A DNA stretch of 64,000 nt from CAZELM01 sp964512995 (GCA_964512995.1 CAZELM010000027.1:5031-69030), one strand, 5' to 3'. Counted from the first letter of the stretch, positions 18,129-27,790 are shown. The notes: generated from the letters alone by a model not told the origin. Numbers and translations: made by a program.

Positions 18129-19526
18129 ATGATTCGGGGTGAAAAAATTAAATCACTATTAGCATCGGAAAGTCCACGGAAGAATGTCTGGGTAAATGGA
18201 TGGATACGCCAGAAAAGAGCCGGGAAGGGCATCATTTTTATGGAATTGAATGATGGCTCCATTATTCATAATCTCCAGGTCGTTGCCGAAGAAAGTCTTC
18301 CGAACTTTGAAGATGTAAAAAAATTGTTTCTCGGTTCATGTATCCAGGTGTCTGGAGATTTGGAAATTTCACCTGCAAGCGGACAGACCATCGAACTGAA
18401 AGCGAAACAGATAGCGATCCTTGGTCATTGTGATCCTGACTATCCACTTCAGAAAAAACGGCATGGCTTTGAATTCCTTCGAACGATCGCTCATCTGAGA
18501 CCCCGCACGAACACATTTGGCGCTATTTTCCGAGTCAGAAGTGCCGCCGCATACGCAATCCATGAATTTTTTCAGGAGCGTGGATTTTTCTATATCCATA
18601 CTCCGATCATCACCGGTTCCGATTGCGAAGGTGCCGGAGAAATGTTCACGGTGACGACCATGAATCTCGCCAGTATTCCTCTGATCGATGGATCCCAGGG
18701 GAAGGAACCAGATTTCACTCTGGATTTTTTTAAAAAACGAGCTGGATTGACGGTCAGCGGACAGTTGGAAGGTGAACTATTTGCACTGGCATTGAGCGAT
18801 ATCTATACGTTTGGTCCGACATTCCGTGCTGAAAACTCCAATACCCCACGCCATGTTGCGGAATTCTGGATGATTGAACCGGAGATGGCGTTTTATGACC
18901 TTGAAGATGATCGCAAACTGGCTGAAGATTTTATCAAGCAGGTAACGAAAAAAGTGGTGGAGCGATGTCCGGATGATATTGCTTTCTTCCAGCAGTTTAT
19001 CGATAGTTCTCTGATGGACCGGTTGAACACAGTGATGAATGAATCGTTTGAAGTTGTGGATTACACCGAGGCAGTCAAACTGCTCGAAAAGTCCGATAAA
19101 TCATTTGATTATCCTGTCAAATGGGGGATGGACCTGCAGACGGAACATGAACGATACCTCACGGAGGAACTGATAAAGAAGCCGGTATTTGTGATTAATT
19201 ATCCACGAGAGATCAAAGCGTTTTACATGCGACTGAATGATGACAACCGCACTGTCGCTGCTATGGACCTGCTCGTTCCACAGATTGGGGAGATCATTGG
19301 TGGAAGCCAACGGGAAGAACGATTGGATGTTATTCGGGATCTGATCCGTCTGAAAAAACTGGAAGAAGCGAATTACTGGTGGTATCTGGATACTCGGAGG
19401 TTTGGTACCGCACCACATTCCGGTTTTGGATTAGGATTCGCCAGACTTCTGCTGTATCTGACCGGAATTTCAAACATCCGGGATGTCATACCATTCCCGC
19501 GAACGCCCGGGAATGCTGACTTTTAA
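18129..19526 (+). CDS. asnS: asparaginyl-tRNA synthetase
   Basis: 465 residues, typical for bacterial AsnRS. An N-terminal OB-fold anticodon-binding domain (about 15-105, VWVNGWIRQKRAGKGIIFMELNDG) is followed by a class II catalytic domain: motif 2 region TFGPTFRAENSNTPRHVAEFWMIEPE and motif 3 GFGLGFARLLLYLTG. The SDCEGAGEMFTV segment is typical of AsnRS rather than AspRS. It charges tRNA-Asn directly. It stands alone with its own promoter, and its 3' end lies 12 bases from the convergent acetyltransferase gene. Confidence 0.95.
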   Translation: MIRGEKIKSLLASESPRKNVWVNGWIRQKRAGKGIIFMELNDGSIIHNLQVVAEESLPNFEDVKKLFLGSCIQVSGDLEISPASGQTIELKAKQIAILGHCDPDYPLQKKRHGFEFLRTIAHLRPRTNTFGAIFRVRSAAAYAIHEFFQERGFFYIHTPIITGSDCEGAGEMFTVTTMNLASIPLIDGSQGKEPDFTLDFFKKRAGLTVSGQLEGELFALALSDIYTFGPTFRAENSNTPRHVAEFWMIEPEMAFYDLEDDRKLAEDFIKQVTKKVVERCPDDIAFFQQFIDSSLMDRLNTVMNESFEVVDYTEAVKLLEKSDKSFDYPVKWGMDLQTEHERYLTEELIKKPVFVINYPREIKAFYMRLNDDNRTVAAMDLLVPQIGEIIGGSQREERLDVIRDLIRLKKLEEANYWWYLDTRRFGTAPHSGFGLGFARLLLYLTGISNIRDVIPFPRTPGNADF

Positions 19527-19538
19527 TAAGTCCAGATT

Positions 19539-20144
19539 TTAATATTCCATTGATCTGCCATAAGGCGATTGCCAATCAGAAATATTCTCCCAGAGATCTT
19601 CCAATGATCGGGAATAGATTACCAGATCCTGTAATCGTCCTTTATTATCTTTGATATAGCCTTTGAGGACGGCTTCTTGAGCAAATCCCAGCTTTTCAGC
19701 GATCTTTTCAAAGTAGGCTTTCGAATTCATCGGAACACTTCCGATCAGCTTTTCAAGATTTTCACTGAGCGCCAGATAATACAGCTCTTTGAGAAGGACA
19801 TGTCCAATCCCCAGATGTCGATAGCCCTGAGAAATGTAAATCCGAATTTCTCCGATATGGGATGATCGGGTTTTTAAACGCCGGATGATATAGCCAATCC
19901 CGACAATCTGTTCCTGAACAATAGCCAGAACCGTCAGGATCGTATTATGTTGAGTCTTCTGGAAACGGGTTTTGACAACTTCCGGATCATAAATGTCATC
20001 TTCAAAGAGAAGAAGATCTTCAATGGGGATCTTCGAAAAAAAATTGATCAGATGATTGATGTCTTCCGGTTCGAAGCTTCGTAATAGAATGTCCTCTGTT
20101 TCAGCATGTTCTTTCCTGACTGTAATTTGTTTGATAAATCCCAT
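19539..20144 (-). CDS. GNAT-family N-acetyltransferase
   Basis: 201 residues. The acetyl-CoA binding region is GEIRIYISQGYRHLGIGHVLLKEL (motif A, with the R/Q-x-x-G-x-G/A signature as RHLGIG), followed by LIGSVPMNSKAYFEKIAEKLGF, the usual beta6/alpha4 area. The N-terminal third (ILLRSFEPEDINHLINFF) is the normal GNAT entry. The substrate cannot be told. A GGAGG precedes the ATG. It is monocistronic and convergent with asnS. Confidence 0.8.
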   Translation of the reverse strand: MGFIKQITVRKEHAETEDILLRSFEPEDINHLINFFSKIPIEDLLLFEDDIYDPEVVKTRFQKTQHNTILTVLAIVQEQIVGIGYIIRRLKTRSSHIGEIRIYISQGYRHLGIGHVLLKELYYLALSENLEKLIGSVPMNSKAYFEKIAEKLGFAQEAVLKGYIKDNKGRLQDLVIYSRSLEDLWENISDWQSPYGRSMEY

Positions 20145-20579
20145 AAGTTAACCTCCATGATAAAACAGTTTTGAAGATCGATCCCATTGGGCAGAGACGC
20201 TGCCATGATATCCCGTTCATTGAAAGCTTAACCCGATCAAATCTTCCTCCCACTCCGATTTCGTTATACCTTATTCAATATTATATCTTTCCCATCTGAA
20301 AAGAAACATGACAGATCAAAAATTTGCAGATTTTCTATCCTGAGTTCGTTGACGATTCGACAGGCATCATTTACTTTAATTCTTAGAAGGTGATCATCAG
20401 GCTTCTCATCGGGTCCAGTTTCAACGCCGGAATTCACTGGATGATTTTTTCGACGACTGTTCGTTGGCGCACAGAATCCAATTCAGTTTTTCCATTATTT
20501 CTGTACTTCGGGATATCTTTCTATGCCAATATCACACATTTTAATCTTAACATGAGCTTCATCGGAAACGGGTAGCAAT
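20145..20579. other. gene-free divergent region
   Basis: 435 bases between the acetyltransferase and the MshEN-only gene. A 61-codon frame starting with GTG at 20390 has no separate ribosome site and no recognisable product, and I regard it as spurious. Confidence 0.55.
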
Positions 20580-21515
20580 ATGAGTGATAGAGAGGATCAT
20601 GAAAAATCATTGGATATTCGTCTGGGAGAGCTTCTGCGGGATGTTGGGTTGATTTCACCGGATCAACTCGATCGTCTGCTTCAAGAACAAACAGGAACGG
20701 AACTTCACCTTTTGGAACTGCTCAAAAAAGAGGTCAGTATTGAAAGCTTGAAAGAACTCCTGAATTTTGAACTTTCCATTCCTTTTTTCAGACGGAAAGA
20801 GCAGGAAGAGATGGATCGGATATTGTTGGAGTCCGGAATTATATCAGACCAGGAATTATCCAATGCGATGGGAATGGAGGAGTTCGGTGAACATGATTTC
20901 GGAAAAATGCTCGTCCAACATGGACTGATAAATAATGAGCAACTAGAAAAAATCATCATTGAACACAAAGGGATCGGATTGCCTCTATGGCGTGTACTGC
21001 TCAATAAAAAAATGATCAGTCATGCTACGATCGCTGACCTGATAAAAAAAAGGCTGGGTCAGGGAGTAACTCAGGCAAAGGTAGATATTGTCATAGATTT
21101 CCTTATGAATACAGGATTTTTGACACAACCGCAAGTTGATGATGCCCGGCATGAGCAAGAAAGAACCGGTAATTCTTTGATTTCGGTTTTGATTGATCGG
21201 GGGAGTCTGGTATTGCCGGAATTTGTCAGGGCAATGGAACGGGTATGGCATATTCCATATTATGATTTAAAAAAAAATGGAGTGTTATCGAGTGATATGG
21301 CAATGCTAATCCCGGAGCATGTGGTGCGATCCGACCGTGTGTTGCCCATCCGCATTCAAAATGATGCTCTCGTCCTGGGTATGGTCGATCCAATGAATGA
21401 AGAAGCACTGCAGCGTGTTCGTCGGATGACTGGATTGCCTGTCCAACCGGTATTGATAAACCGGACGGATTGGGAACAATTTGTCGGTGAGCTTTTCCCT
21501 CGTAAAGCAGATTAA
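20580..21515 (+). CDS. MshEN (GspE N-terminal) domain protein without ATPase
   Basis: 311 residues made of repeated helical hairpins of the T2SSE_N/MshEN type: LGELLRDVGLISPDQLDRLL, ILLESGIISDQELSNAM, GKMLVQHGLINNEQLEKII and ISVLIDRGSLVLPEFVRAM. A full MshEN alpha/beta end follows (IPYYDLKKNGVLS...LIPEHVVRSDRVLPIR...LVLGMVDPMNEEALQRV). The whole AAA+ motor found in the related protein at 8990 is absent. MshEN domains of MshE bind cyclic di-GMP, so a regulatory adaptor for a pilus or secretion machine is a fair inference. The ribosome site is weak. Confidence 0.75.
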   Translation: MSDREDHEKSLDIRLGELLRDVGLISPDQLDRLLQEQTGTELHLLELLKKEVSIESLKELLNFELSIPFFRRKEQEEMDRILLESGIISDQELSNAMGMEEFGEHDFGKMLVQHGLINNEQLEKIIIEHKGIGLPLWRVLLNKKMISHATIADLIKKRLGQGVTQAKVDIVIDFLMNTGFLTQPQVDDARHEQERTGNSLISVLIDRGSLVLPEFVRAMERVWHIPYYDLKKNGVLSSDMAMLIPEHVVRSDRVLPIRIQNDALVLGMVDPMNEEALQRVRRMTGLPVQPVLINRTDWEQFVGELFPRKAD

Positions 21516-21579
21516 AACAGTGAAGAGAATGATGGCAATGTCCACAGGGCTGATGAAAAGAGTCAGTACCCTCTTGAAC

Positions 21580-21613
21580 GCTGTGCTGGGACCGGTACCG
21601 GAACCAGCACAGC
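21580..21613. terminator. shared hairpin between convergent genes
   Basis: A 10-bp perfect inverted repeat (GCTGTGCTGG / CCAGCACAGC) encloses the palindrome CCGGTACCGG. It lies between the stop of the MshEN gene and the stop of the collagen-like gene, so it can end transcription from both sides. U-tracts are poor (ATTTCTC on the plus side). Confidence 0.55.
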
Positions 21614-21630
21614 ATTTCTCCGCAGGATAT

Positions 21631-23530
21631 TTATCGCATGTAAATATTCCCGCCACCACCACCTCCGGATGGCCAGGAATTGAGCGATGCACTTTGTGGA
21701 TTTCCGATGAAGTTATGCCAGACCAGATCCGTGCCACCTCCGATCGTATTCGTAGGACCCAGCAAAAACCGATATTCGGAATTGCCGCTATATCCATTGG
21801 CCAACCCATTGGTTGTAAACGAAAATGTGCTTTCTCCCCATCCACCATGGGCGGCATACCGAACATCTGAGTATTCCGACCAGGACGCTCCATTGTTGTG
21901 GGAAATGTATCCTCGTTGACCTGTTTGTGTGGCATAGTTGCCAACAGTCCATGTCCATGTCGATCCTGTTCTGACAACTTTCAGGAGATCACCATACCCG
22001 TAATTGGCAGTATCACCACTGGCGTGCTGATTGAGGAACAGGAGGGATTGGGGATTGTAATTGGTGAACCACCATTGTGACATACTGGCTCCATTGCCGG
22101 CAGTCATCGTCGTGTAGGATACAACGCCATTGGTTTCCGGAATTCCGATGCCGTTGCGCACTGTTCCAGTCAATGTCCAGCCTCCACCATCCGTGGTCAT
22201 ATCACAATACACCTGGAACGGAGTGATTGAACCCGTACCGTCCGGGTCAATCCAATAGAGGCCATTACCCGTTGAAAATCCGTCGTCCAGAAGTTGTTTG
22301 CAGTTCGTACCAGCTCGTTCCGGAGATGCTCCATCATGAGGCGGATTGTAAATGGATGTCCATTGAACGCCATCACAGACCTCAATGATACCGTTGTGCC
22401 ATCTGAGTGCGCCTGCTTTCTCCGGAATACAGTCCGTGTCGTCCGGACCGATAATAATGCTGCCCGCCACATCCAATCTCGCATAGGGCTGAGTTTTACC
22501 AATACCGACAAATCCGGAAGTGTTGTCATAATAAATATCAGCGCCTTCTGGATTTCCTGCGTTGTTGTAAATTAATTGTTTATCAATTCCCGCAATCGGC
22601 CCCGTGGGACCTTGAATACCCTGAACGCCTTGAGGACCGGTTGCCCCCGTGAGACCTTGAATACCCTGAACGCCTTGAGGACCGGTTGCCCCCGTGAGAC
22701 CTTGAATACCCTGAACGCCTTGAGGACCGGTCGGCCCCGTGAGACCTTGAATACCCTGAACGCCTTGAGGACCGGTCGGCCCCGTGAGANNNNNNNNNNN
22801 NNNNNNNNNNNNNNNNNNNNNNNNNNNNNNNNNNNNNNNNNNNNNNNNNNNNNNNNNNNNNNNNNNNNNNNNNNNNNNNNNNNNNNNNNTGAATACCCTG
22901 AACGCCCTGAGGACCGGTTGGCCCCGTGAGACCCTGAATACCCTGAACGCCCTGAGGACCGGTTGGCCCCGTGGGACCTTGAATACCCTGAACGCCCTGG
23001 GGTCCGGTCGGCCCCGTGGGACCCTGAATACCCTGAACGCCTTGAGGACCGGTTGGCCCCGTGGGACCTTGGAGACCGGTTGGATTACCAATCCATTGCC
23101 CTGTTTCATCGATCACCGGGCCGTATGAGGTAATACTGACACTTCGTGGATGAATGTCCTGACCCATAACATCCTGGGACTGATAGGCCTGCCCGATGCT
23201 AGCCAGTGATTGTCTCGGGCTCAACAATTCACCATCAATCGTGATCTCAAGCCAGTATCGTTCTGAAAAGTCAAGATCCACCGCGGTGTTGGTTCCAAGG
23301 GAGACATGGAATACGCCATCCGTGATTTCAACAGACTGTAATTCCGACCATATGGCAGTCCCTCCGGTTTCTGATGTGAACAGACTGAATCCAAAGTCAT
23401 AACTGCCTGTCAATGGATTCCCGTCGTTGTCCATTATGTGACCCTGATAATTGATCTGATGCGGAATTTCTGCAGATAAACATGGCAATGATATCATCAG
23501 AATGATTATTAAATAAGAATGTTTTTTCAT
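21631..23530 (-). CDS. secreted collagen-like protein with fibrinogen-like C-terminus (interrupted by assembly gap)
   Basis: Signal peptide (MKKHSYLIIILMISLPCLSA), then an N-terminal domain of about 120 residues (IPHQINYQGHIMDNDGNPLTGSYDF...YWLEITIDGELLSPRQSL) common in bacterial surface proteins. Next come Gly-X-Y collagen triplets in 15-residue units, a short joining domain (YDNTSGFVGIGKTQPYARLDVAG...GALRWHNG) and a fibrinogen-like C-terminus (FQVYCDMTTDGGGWTL). The two halves appear in different frames only because 100 Ns interrupt the repeat; the frames and repeat phase agree if the true gap is a multiple of three. The same N-terminal and joining domains recur in the gene at 34952. Likely an extracellular filament or adhesin; partner unknown. 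Confidence 0.85.
22594..23077 (-). repeat. Gly-X-Y coding array, 45-bp unit
   Basis: Near-identical 45-bp units encode GPTGPTGPQGVQGIQ and GLTGPTGPQGVQGIQ variants. Synonymous positions are nearly uniform as well, which points to recent tandem expansion. The assembly gap at 22790..22889 lies inside it. Confidence 0.9.
22790..22889. other. assembly gap of 100 Ns
   Basis: A placeholder gap inside the collagen repeat. The sequence stops after CCGTGAGA and resumes at TGAATACCC, which in the 45-bp unit are three bases apart. The real missing length should therefore be 3 + 45n bases, and 100 cannot be correct in a regular array. Confidence 0.95.
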
Positions 23531-23638
23531 GATTCCTCCCTGGAAAGATATTGTATCGATATTAGAAACCAGTAAGTAGTTCTACTCAATCATTATAAAA
23601 GAAGTTTGAACGGCTGCCAATTCCGATGGTTCCGATAT

Positions 23639-24790
23639 TCAGTGATCCTCGTTTACCCATTTAACGTTATGATTTGGGAGTGAGACCGGGGCGTATGTAT
23701 CTGCCAGAACGATTCGAATGGCATCCAATAACAGAGGGATACCGTAAAATCCTTCACTGGGCATGACATATTCGTTTCTGGCATGTCGTTCGATTTCAAA
23801 GTGCATGAAGCTGTTTCGAAGATTCATCCGTTCCAGCAACTGACCCTGGATGTTTGTTGTCGCCGTCAAATAATAATCCCCGTCATCCATATCAGAATCG
23901 CCCTCCCGCCATCCACAGACACCCATGGTGATGATATTGGGCTTATCAACCATATCATCGACACGCACCAAAGGGCTTTCGGCTGTAAAGTGAGGATGGC
24001 GAGTACCATTCGTGGCTACGATACTGGGTTCCGACTCCCGGTCCATGGCACCATGGAATTGGACAAACCAGTAAGGTGTATGGTTGTGGAATCCGTGACT
24101 GGCTAACCGAACCATAAGGTAGCTCATCAGACTGTGGATGTCGTGAGCGATATCGGAGTCTGCATAGCCATCTCCATCATAATCTTTATTCGCATAGCGA
24201 TGTGCTCCAGCAAACATGGTCATGACAGCATTGGGATTCTCGATCATGGCCTGAAGCGCTATATTTTCTGTGTATCGTTCATATATGATATGAGGAGCCT
24301 GATAAATGACATGACCTTCAGAGGATTCCCGGATGATCAAGGTTCCCCAGCCTTTATATTCCGGGTCACCTGGAAACGAATCCTCTATGACTCCCCACAG
24401 CATCCCCGACGGTGTTTCAATTTGTACGAGGCGGTAAAAAACACCCATCTGATTTAAGGCCAGAAGCGAGTCCACGGCATGCAGCACATTTCCCTTCAGC
24501 AGGAATACCGATAATGAAAAGAACAAGCGGGCGGTTTCCTGATCATTAAACGGCACGTACGATCGCGATTCCCGTTCCGCTACTGTGAGTTCAAATTCCG
24601 TCAAGAATTCATCCGGTGATAATCTGGGGAAATCTGTCCCCTGCTTTTCTGATATACAGGGATTCGTTCCGGGATGCACCAGGAAATCTTTAGCCGCACC
24701 CGCAGAACACGACGTTAATGTAATCACCAATATCATCTGGATGAAACATCCGTTGAAAACCTTGAAAAAGACTTGGCTTTTAACCTTCAT
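23639..24790 (-). CDS. predicted lipoprotein of unknown function
   Basis: 383 residues. A type II signal peptide ends in the lipobox LTSC with lipid-attachment cysteine C28, so it should be membrane-anchored outside the cytoplasm. I do not recognise the family with confidence. The central region has clustered His/Asp residues (FAGAHRYANKDYDGDGYADSDIAHD, GFHNHTPYWFVQFHGAMDR, THPHF-like RHPHF) that look like a metal or hydrolase site. The pattern GAHR...SD.AH...VQ.HG recalls uncharacterised secreted hydrolase-like proteins. It lies between nrdJ and the collagen-like gene on the same strand but with separate spacing, so co-transcription is uncertain. Confidence 0.6.
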   Translation of the reverse strand: MKVKSQVFFKVFNGCFIQMILVITLTSCSAGAAKDFLVHPGTNPCISEKQGTDFPRLSPDEFLTEFELTVAERESRSYVPFNDQETARLFFSLSVFLLKGNVLHAVDSLLALNQMGVFYRLVQIETPSGMLWGVIEDSFPGDPEYKGWGTLIIRESSEGHVIYQAPHIIYERYTENIALQAMIENPNAVMTMFAGAHRYANKDYDGDGYADSDIAHDIHSLMSYLMVRLASHGFHNHTPYWFVQFHGAMDRESEPSIVATNGTRHPHFTAESPLVRVDDMVDKPNIITMGVCGWREGDSDMDDGDYYLTATTNIQGQLLERMNLRNSFMHFEIERHARNEYVMPSEGFYGIPLLLDAIRIVLADTYAPVSLPNHNVKWVNEDH

Positions 24791-24866
24791 AGTATCCTCA
24801 TCAACAGAGGATTGATTCCGTGATCTTTACCGGTAATTGGAAGTCACAACCGAGTGGAAATTCACA

Positions 24867-27188
24867 TTACCCACATTCTGAGTATCCACAACTTCGGCAT
24901 GTTTCGCAACCATTGAGGTATTCGATGAGACCTCCACAATCCGGGCAGGCTCCCCGTCCATTCTCATAAGAGATTTCCATATCCGTTTTGGATTCACGGA
25001 CATAGGCCTGAAGCGCTTTGGCGATCGCGTCGGAACACGAGAGGATCTTGTTGGGACCCAGACCATGCGCTTTATGGCATGTGATTCCGATCAACTGGCG
25101 AATGATATTTTTGGGATCAATGCCGGAGCGAAGCCCAAGAGAGCATAAACGGGCGGTGGATTGCGTCTGAGATGCCACGCATCCTCCAGCTTTGCCGATT
25201 TGTGCAAAAACCTCGAATGGGCGTCCATTTTCATCTTTATTGATTGTGACATACAAACTGCCACATCCCGTTTCGATTTTCATCGTGCGGCCATTCACCC
25301 AGACCGGTCGTGGCCGTGGCGTTATCGTTTTTTGTTTCGGTGCCTCTACGGTCGCCTGTTCCGTTGAACCGGTGGATAACACCTGGTGCATCCGGCTGCC
25401 ATCCCGATAGACCGTAATCCCTTTACATCCAAGCTGATAAGCCAGTTCGTAGGCTGTCCGTACATCGTCTTCTGTCGCGTGTTTCGAAAAGTTGATCGTT
25501 TTGGAGACCGCATTGTCGGTGTGTTCCTGAAATGCTGCCTGCATCCGGACGTGCCAATCGGGAGAGACATCATGAGCTGTGACAAATAGATTCTTTATCG
25601 GTTCCGGTATTTCCGGAAGTGATTGAAGCGTTCCCGTGGTCGATATTTCTTCGAGGATTTGCTTCGAGTAGAATCCCTCTTCCTTGGCAATGCGTTGAAA
25701 GAGCGGATGTACTTCCATCAATTCCTGACCATCCAATATCCGCCGTTTATATACAATCGAATACAAAGGCTCCACGCCACTGGAGCAGCCGGCGATGATG
25801 GAGAGTGTTCCGGTGGGTGCAATGGTTGTGACTGTGGCATTACGTATGGGTAATTCGTCCGGGCGATCCCATTTTGAGTTTTGATAATTCGGGAAAGCGC
25901 CACGTTGCCGAGCCAGTTGACGGGATGCCTGAAGTGCCGTCTCATGAATGAACTTCATCACTTCCGACGCTGTCGCAATGGCTTCTTCCGAATGATACGG
26001 GATACCCAGTTGGATGAGCATGTCTGCAAATCCCATGACACCCAGTCCGATTTTACGATTACCCAATGTCTGGTTCCGGATCTCCTCCAATGGATATTGA
26101 TTCACATCGATCACATCATCCAGGAAGCGGACAGCCGTTTCTACAATTTTCCCAAGTTTTCGAAAGTCAATCACACTTCGGTTATTTTGTATCGTGACAA
26201 ATTTGGACAGATTGATCGATCCCAGATTACACGATTCATAAGGCAAAAGGGGTTGTTCTCCACAGGGATTCGTGGATTCAATTGCACCGACGTGAGGCGT
26301 TGGATTATCTTTATTGATGCGATCCAGAAATACAATCCCAGGTTCTCCGTTTTTCCATGCCTGATGGACGATTTTTTCGAAAACCTTTCGTGCTTCCAGT
26401 GTCCCTTGAACGTTAGTCGTTCTGGGATTGATCAATGAATAGGATGTGTTATGCTGAACCGCCTCCATGAATGAATCAGTGATCGCTACGGAAATATTGA
26501 AGTTTTTCAATCGGTCTGTATCATTTTTTCCGGAAATGAACTCAAGGATGTCCGGATGATCAACCCGCAGAATCGCCATGTTCGCTCCACGCCGTGTGCC
26601 TCCCTGCTTGATGGCTTCCGTGGCGGCATCAAAAACAGACATGAATGACACCGGTCCACTGGCGACGCCATTCGTGGTTTTTACCCGATCATCTTTGGGA
26701 CGTATTCTGGAAAAACTGAATCCGGTCCCTCCACCCGATTTATGAATCAAAGCTGTATCCCGGACAGTATCAAAAATGGATTGGATGGAATCTTTGACCG
26801 GGAGCACGAAACAGGCGGATAGTTGCTGCAACTCCCGGCCCGCATTCATCAACGTGGGTGAATTGGGCAGGAACTCCAGATTAACCATTATCCGGAAAAA
26901 TTCTGTTTCCCAATAGGGAACGGCGTCCCGCCCGCAAAATGTTTCCTCCGCTGCAGCAATATTGTGAGCCACCCTGCGAAACATTTCCACGGGAGTTTCC
27001 AGAATGGTTCCATTCTCATCCCGCAACAGGTAACGCTTCTTCAAAACAACTTTGGCATTTTCTGTCAAGGGGATCATGAAGTCATCCGGCGTGGATGGCG
27101 CACCTTCACCCCACGGGAACAGGTGATCAGACGAGCTGGTAATTGGAGTTCTCTTATTGAGGTCAGCATTGTTAGATGGAATATTCAT
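24867..27188 (-). CDS. nrdJ: adenosylcobalamin-dependent ribonucleotide reductase (class II)
   Basis: 773 residues. It reduces ribonucleotides to deoxyribonucleotides without needing oxygen, using a thiyl radical generated from B12. Class II landmarks are FLPNSPTLMNAG, SACFVLP (C126), the NPCGEQPLLPYESCNLGS loop with the radical cysteine C309 and partner C320, ATTIAPTGTLS-like VTTIAPTGTLSIIAG, and a C-terminal zinc ribbon (CPDCGG...CETCRSCGYSECG) that probably shuttles electrons from thioredoxin. There is no class I gene nearby and I see no cobalamin riboswitch upstream. A 20-bp dyad at 27221 lies 33 bases before the start. Confidence 0.95.
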   Translation of the reverse strand: MNIPSNNADLNKRTPITSSSDHLFPWGEGAPSTPDDFMIPLTENAKVVLKKRYLLRDENGTILETPVEMFRRVAHNIAAAEETFCGRDAVPYWETEFFRIMVNLEFLPNSPTLMNAGRELQQLSACFVLPVKDSIQSIFDTVRDTALIHKSGGGTGFSFSRIRPKDDRVKTTNGVASGPVSFMSVFDAATEAIKQGGTRRGANMAILRVDHPDILEFISGKNDTDRLKNFNISVAITDSFMEAVQHNTSYSLINPRTTNVQGTLEARKVFEKIVHQAWKNGEPGIVFLDRINKDNPTPHVGAIESTNPCGEQPLLPYESCNLGSINLSKFVTIQNNRSVIDFRKLGKIVETAVRFLDDVIDVNQYPLEEIRNQTLGNRKIGLGVMGFADMLIQLGIPYHSEEAIATASEVMKFIHETALQASRQLARQRGAFPNYQNSKWDRPDELPIRNATVTTIAPTGTLSIIAGCSSGVEPLYSIVYKRRILDGQELMEVHPLFQRIAKEEGFYSKQILEEISTTGTLQSLPEIPEPIKNLFVTAHDVSPDWHVRMQAAFQEHTDNAVSKTINFSKHATEDDVRTAYELAYQLGCKGITVYRDGSRMHQVLSTGSTEQATVEAPKQKTITPRPRPVWVNGRTMKIETGCGSLYVTINKDENGRPFEVFAQIGKAGGCVASQTQSTARLCSLGLRSGIDPKNIIRQLIGITCHKAHGLGPNKILSCSDAIAKALQAYVRESKTDMEISYENGRGACPDCGGLIEYLNGCETCRSCGYSECG

Positions 27189-27220
27189 AGCATTCTCCCA
27201 GAATATTTATTTGATGGAAT

Positions 27221-27240
27221 AAATTGACTTCAATCAATTT
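27221..27240. promoter_or_regulatory. perfect dyad with FNR-like core upstream of nrdJ
   Basis: AAATTGA-N6-TCAATTT is a perfect 7-bp inverted repeat. Its core TTGAC-N4-ATCAA differs by one base from the FNR consensus TTGAT-N4-ATCAA. Location just ahead of an oxygen-independent reductase fits such control, but the region is AT-rich and the match could be chance. Confidence 0.4.
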
Positions 27241-27246
27241 ATAGTA

Positions 27247-27408
27247 TCAAGAAAATTCTATACCACAAAATTTAGCATAAAGTGCATTGAAATTTTGATG
27301 AAACAGATGATGAATATCCTCATGGATGGATGATTGTATATCAAAATGAATGCGTTGCAGGTGGATGCAATCATCGGGGCAGACCCGCATGATTTCCTCT
27401 TCCGTCAT
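27247..27408 (-). CDS. possible 53-residue protein
   Basis: An open frame starting MTEEEIMRVCPDDCIHLQRI and ending AKFCGIEFS, containing three cysteines and many His/Ile. Its ATG overlaps the stop of the upstream minus-strand frame in an ATGA arrangement, as in coupled genes, and AGGAAATC-type sequence is nearby, but there is no clear ribosome site and no recognised family. Treat as tentative. Confidence 0.25.
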   Translation of the reverse strand: MTEEEIMRVCPDDCIHLQRIHFDIQSSIHEDIHHLFHQNFNALYAKFCGIEFS

Positions 27409-27761
27409 CTTTCAATTTTGGATTCTAATTTGAGCCTATCGATCATCTCCTTGTGTTTAAAGACTCTTAATTTGTTCACGGGAGAAAGAATGAGAATCAG
27501 TACTCGATCATCCGGTAACGCGAACTTTTGTGCCGCTTCAAAACCAGCCTGACGTTGAGACCGGAACTTGTGCGAATGATGAACATCAGCTATTTGATAG
27601 ATCGGGAGATGGCTTTTTTCAATTCTGAGTTTTCAATTGGGAACACCACTGCATTCCATTCGATTCATTTCGATGCGGAACCAATCGATCGGAAACCAGG
27701 AAATGCGTTGGCTGGCGAACGTCACCTGATTTGCATGGCTGCGAAATGGAATTACACGCAT
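27405..27761 (-). pseudogene. possible decayed small gene with one in-frame TGA
   Basis: From an ATG at 27761 the minus strand is open for 118 codons apart from a single TGA at about 27633-27635. The downstream 75 codons look protein-like (RQAGFEAAQKFALPDDRVL...LRVFKHKEMIDRL) and end in an ATGA junction with the 53-residue frame. Plus-strand frames of 70-80 codons also cross this region, so strand and status are uncertain. It fills most of the 600-base interval between the ClpN-only gene and nrdJ. Confidence 0.2.
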
Positions 27762-27790
27762 TTCAATAGGTGAATATTGGGAAAATGTGA

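Noticed and set aside
20390..20575. 61-codon frame before the MshEN gene
   Set aside because: GTG start within its own putative ribosome site, no homology, ends right before the true gene.
22594..23077. The 45-bp array as a CRISPR
   Set aside because: Units are contiguous with no unique spacers and encode Gly-X-Y triplets in frame.
27334..27773. Two overlapping plus-strand frames of 72 and 81 codons
   Set aside because: No ribosome sites or recognisable products; the minus strand has the more gene-like ATGA junction, and even that is weak.
27189..27790. Cobalamin riboswitch ahead of nrdJ
   Set aside because: I looked for a B12-box-like segment and the surrounding paired elements and saw none; only the FNR-like dyad stands out.
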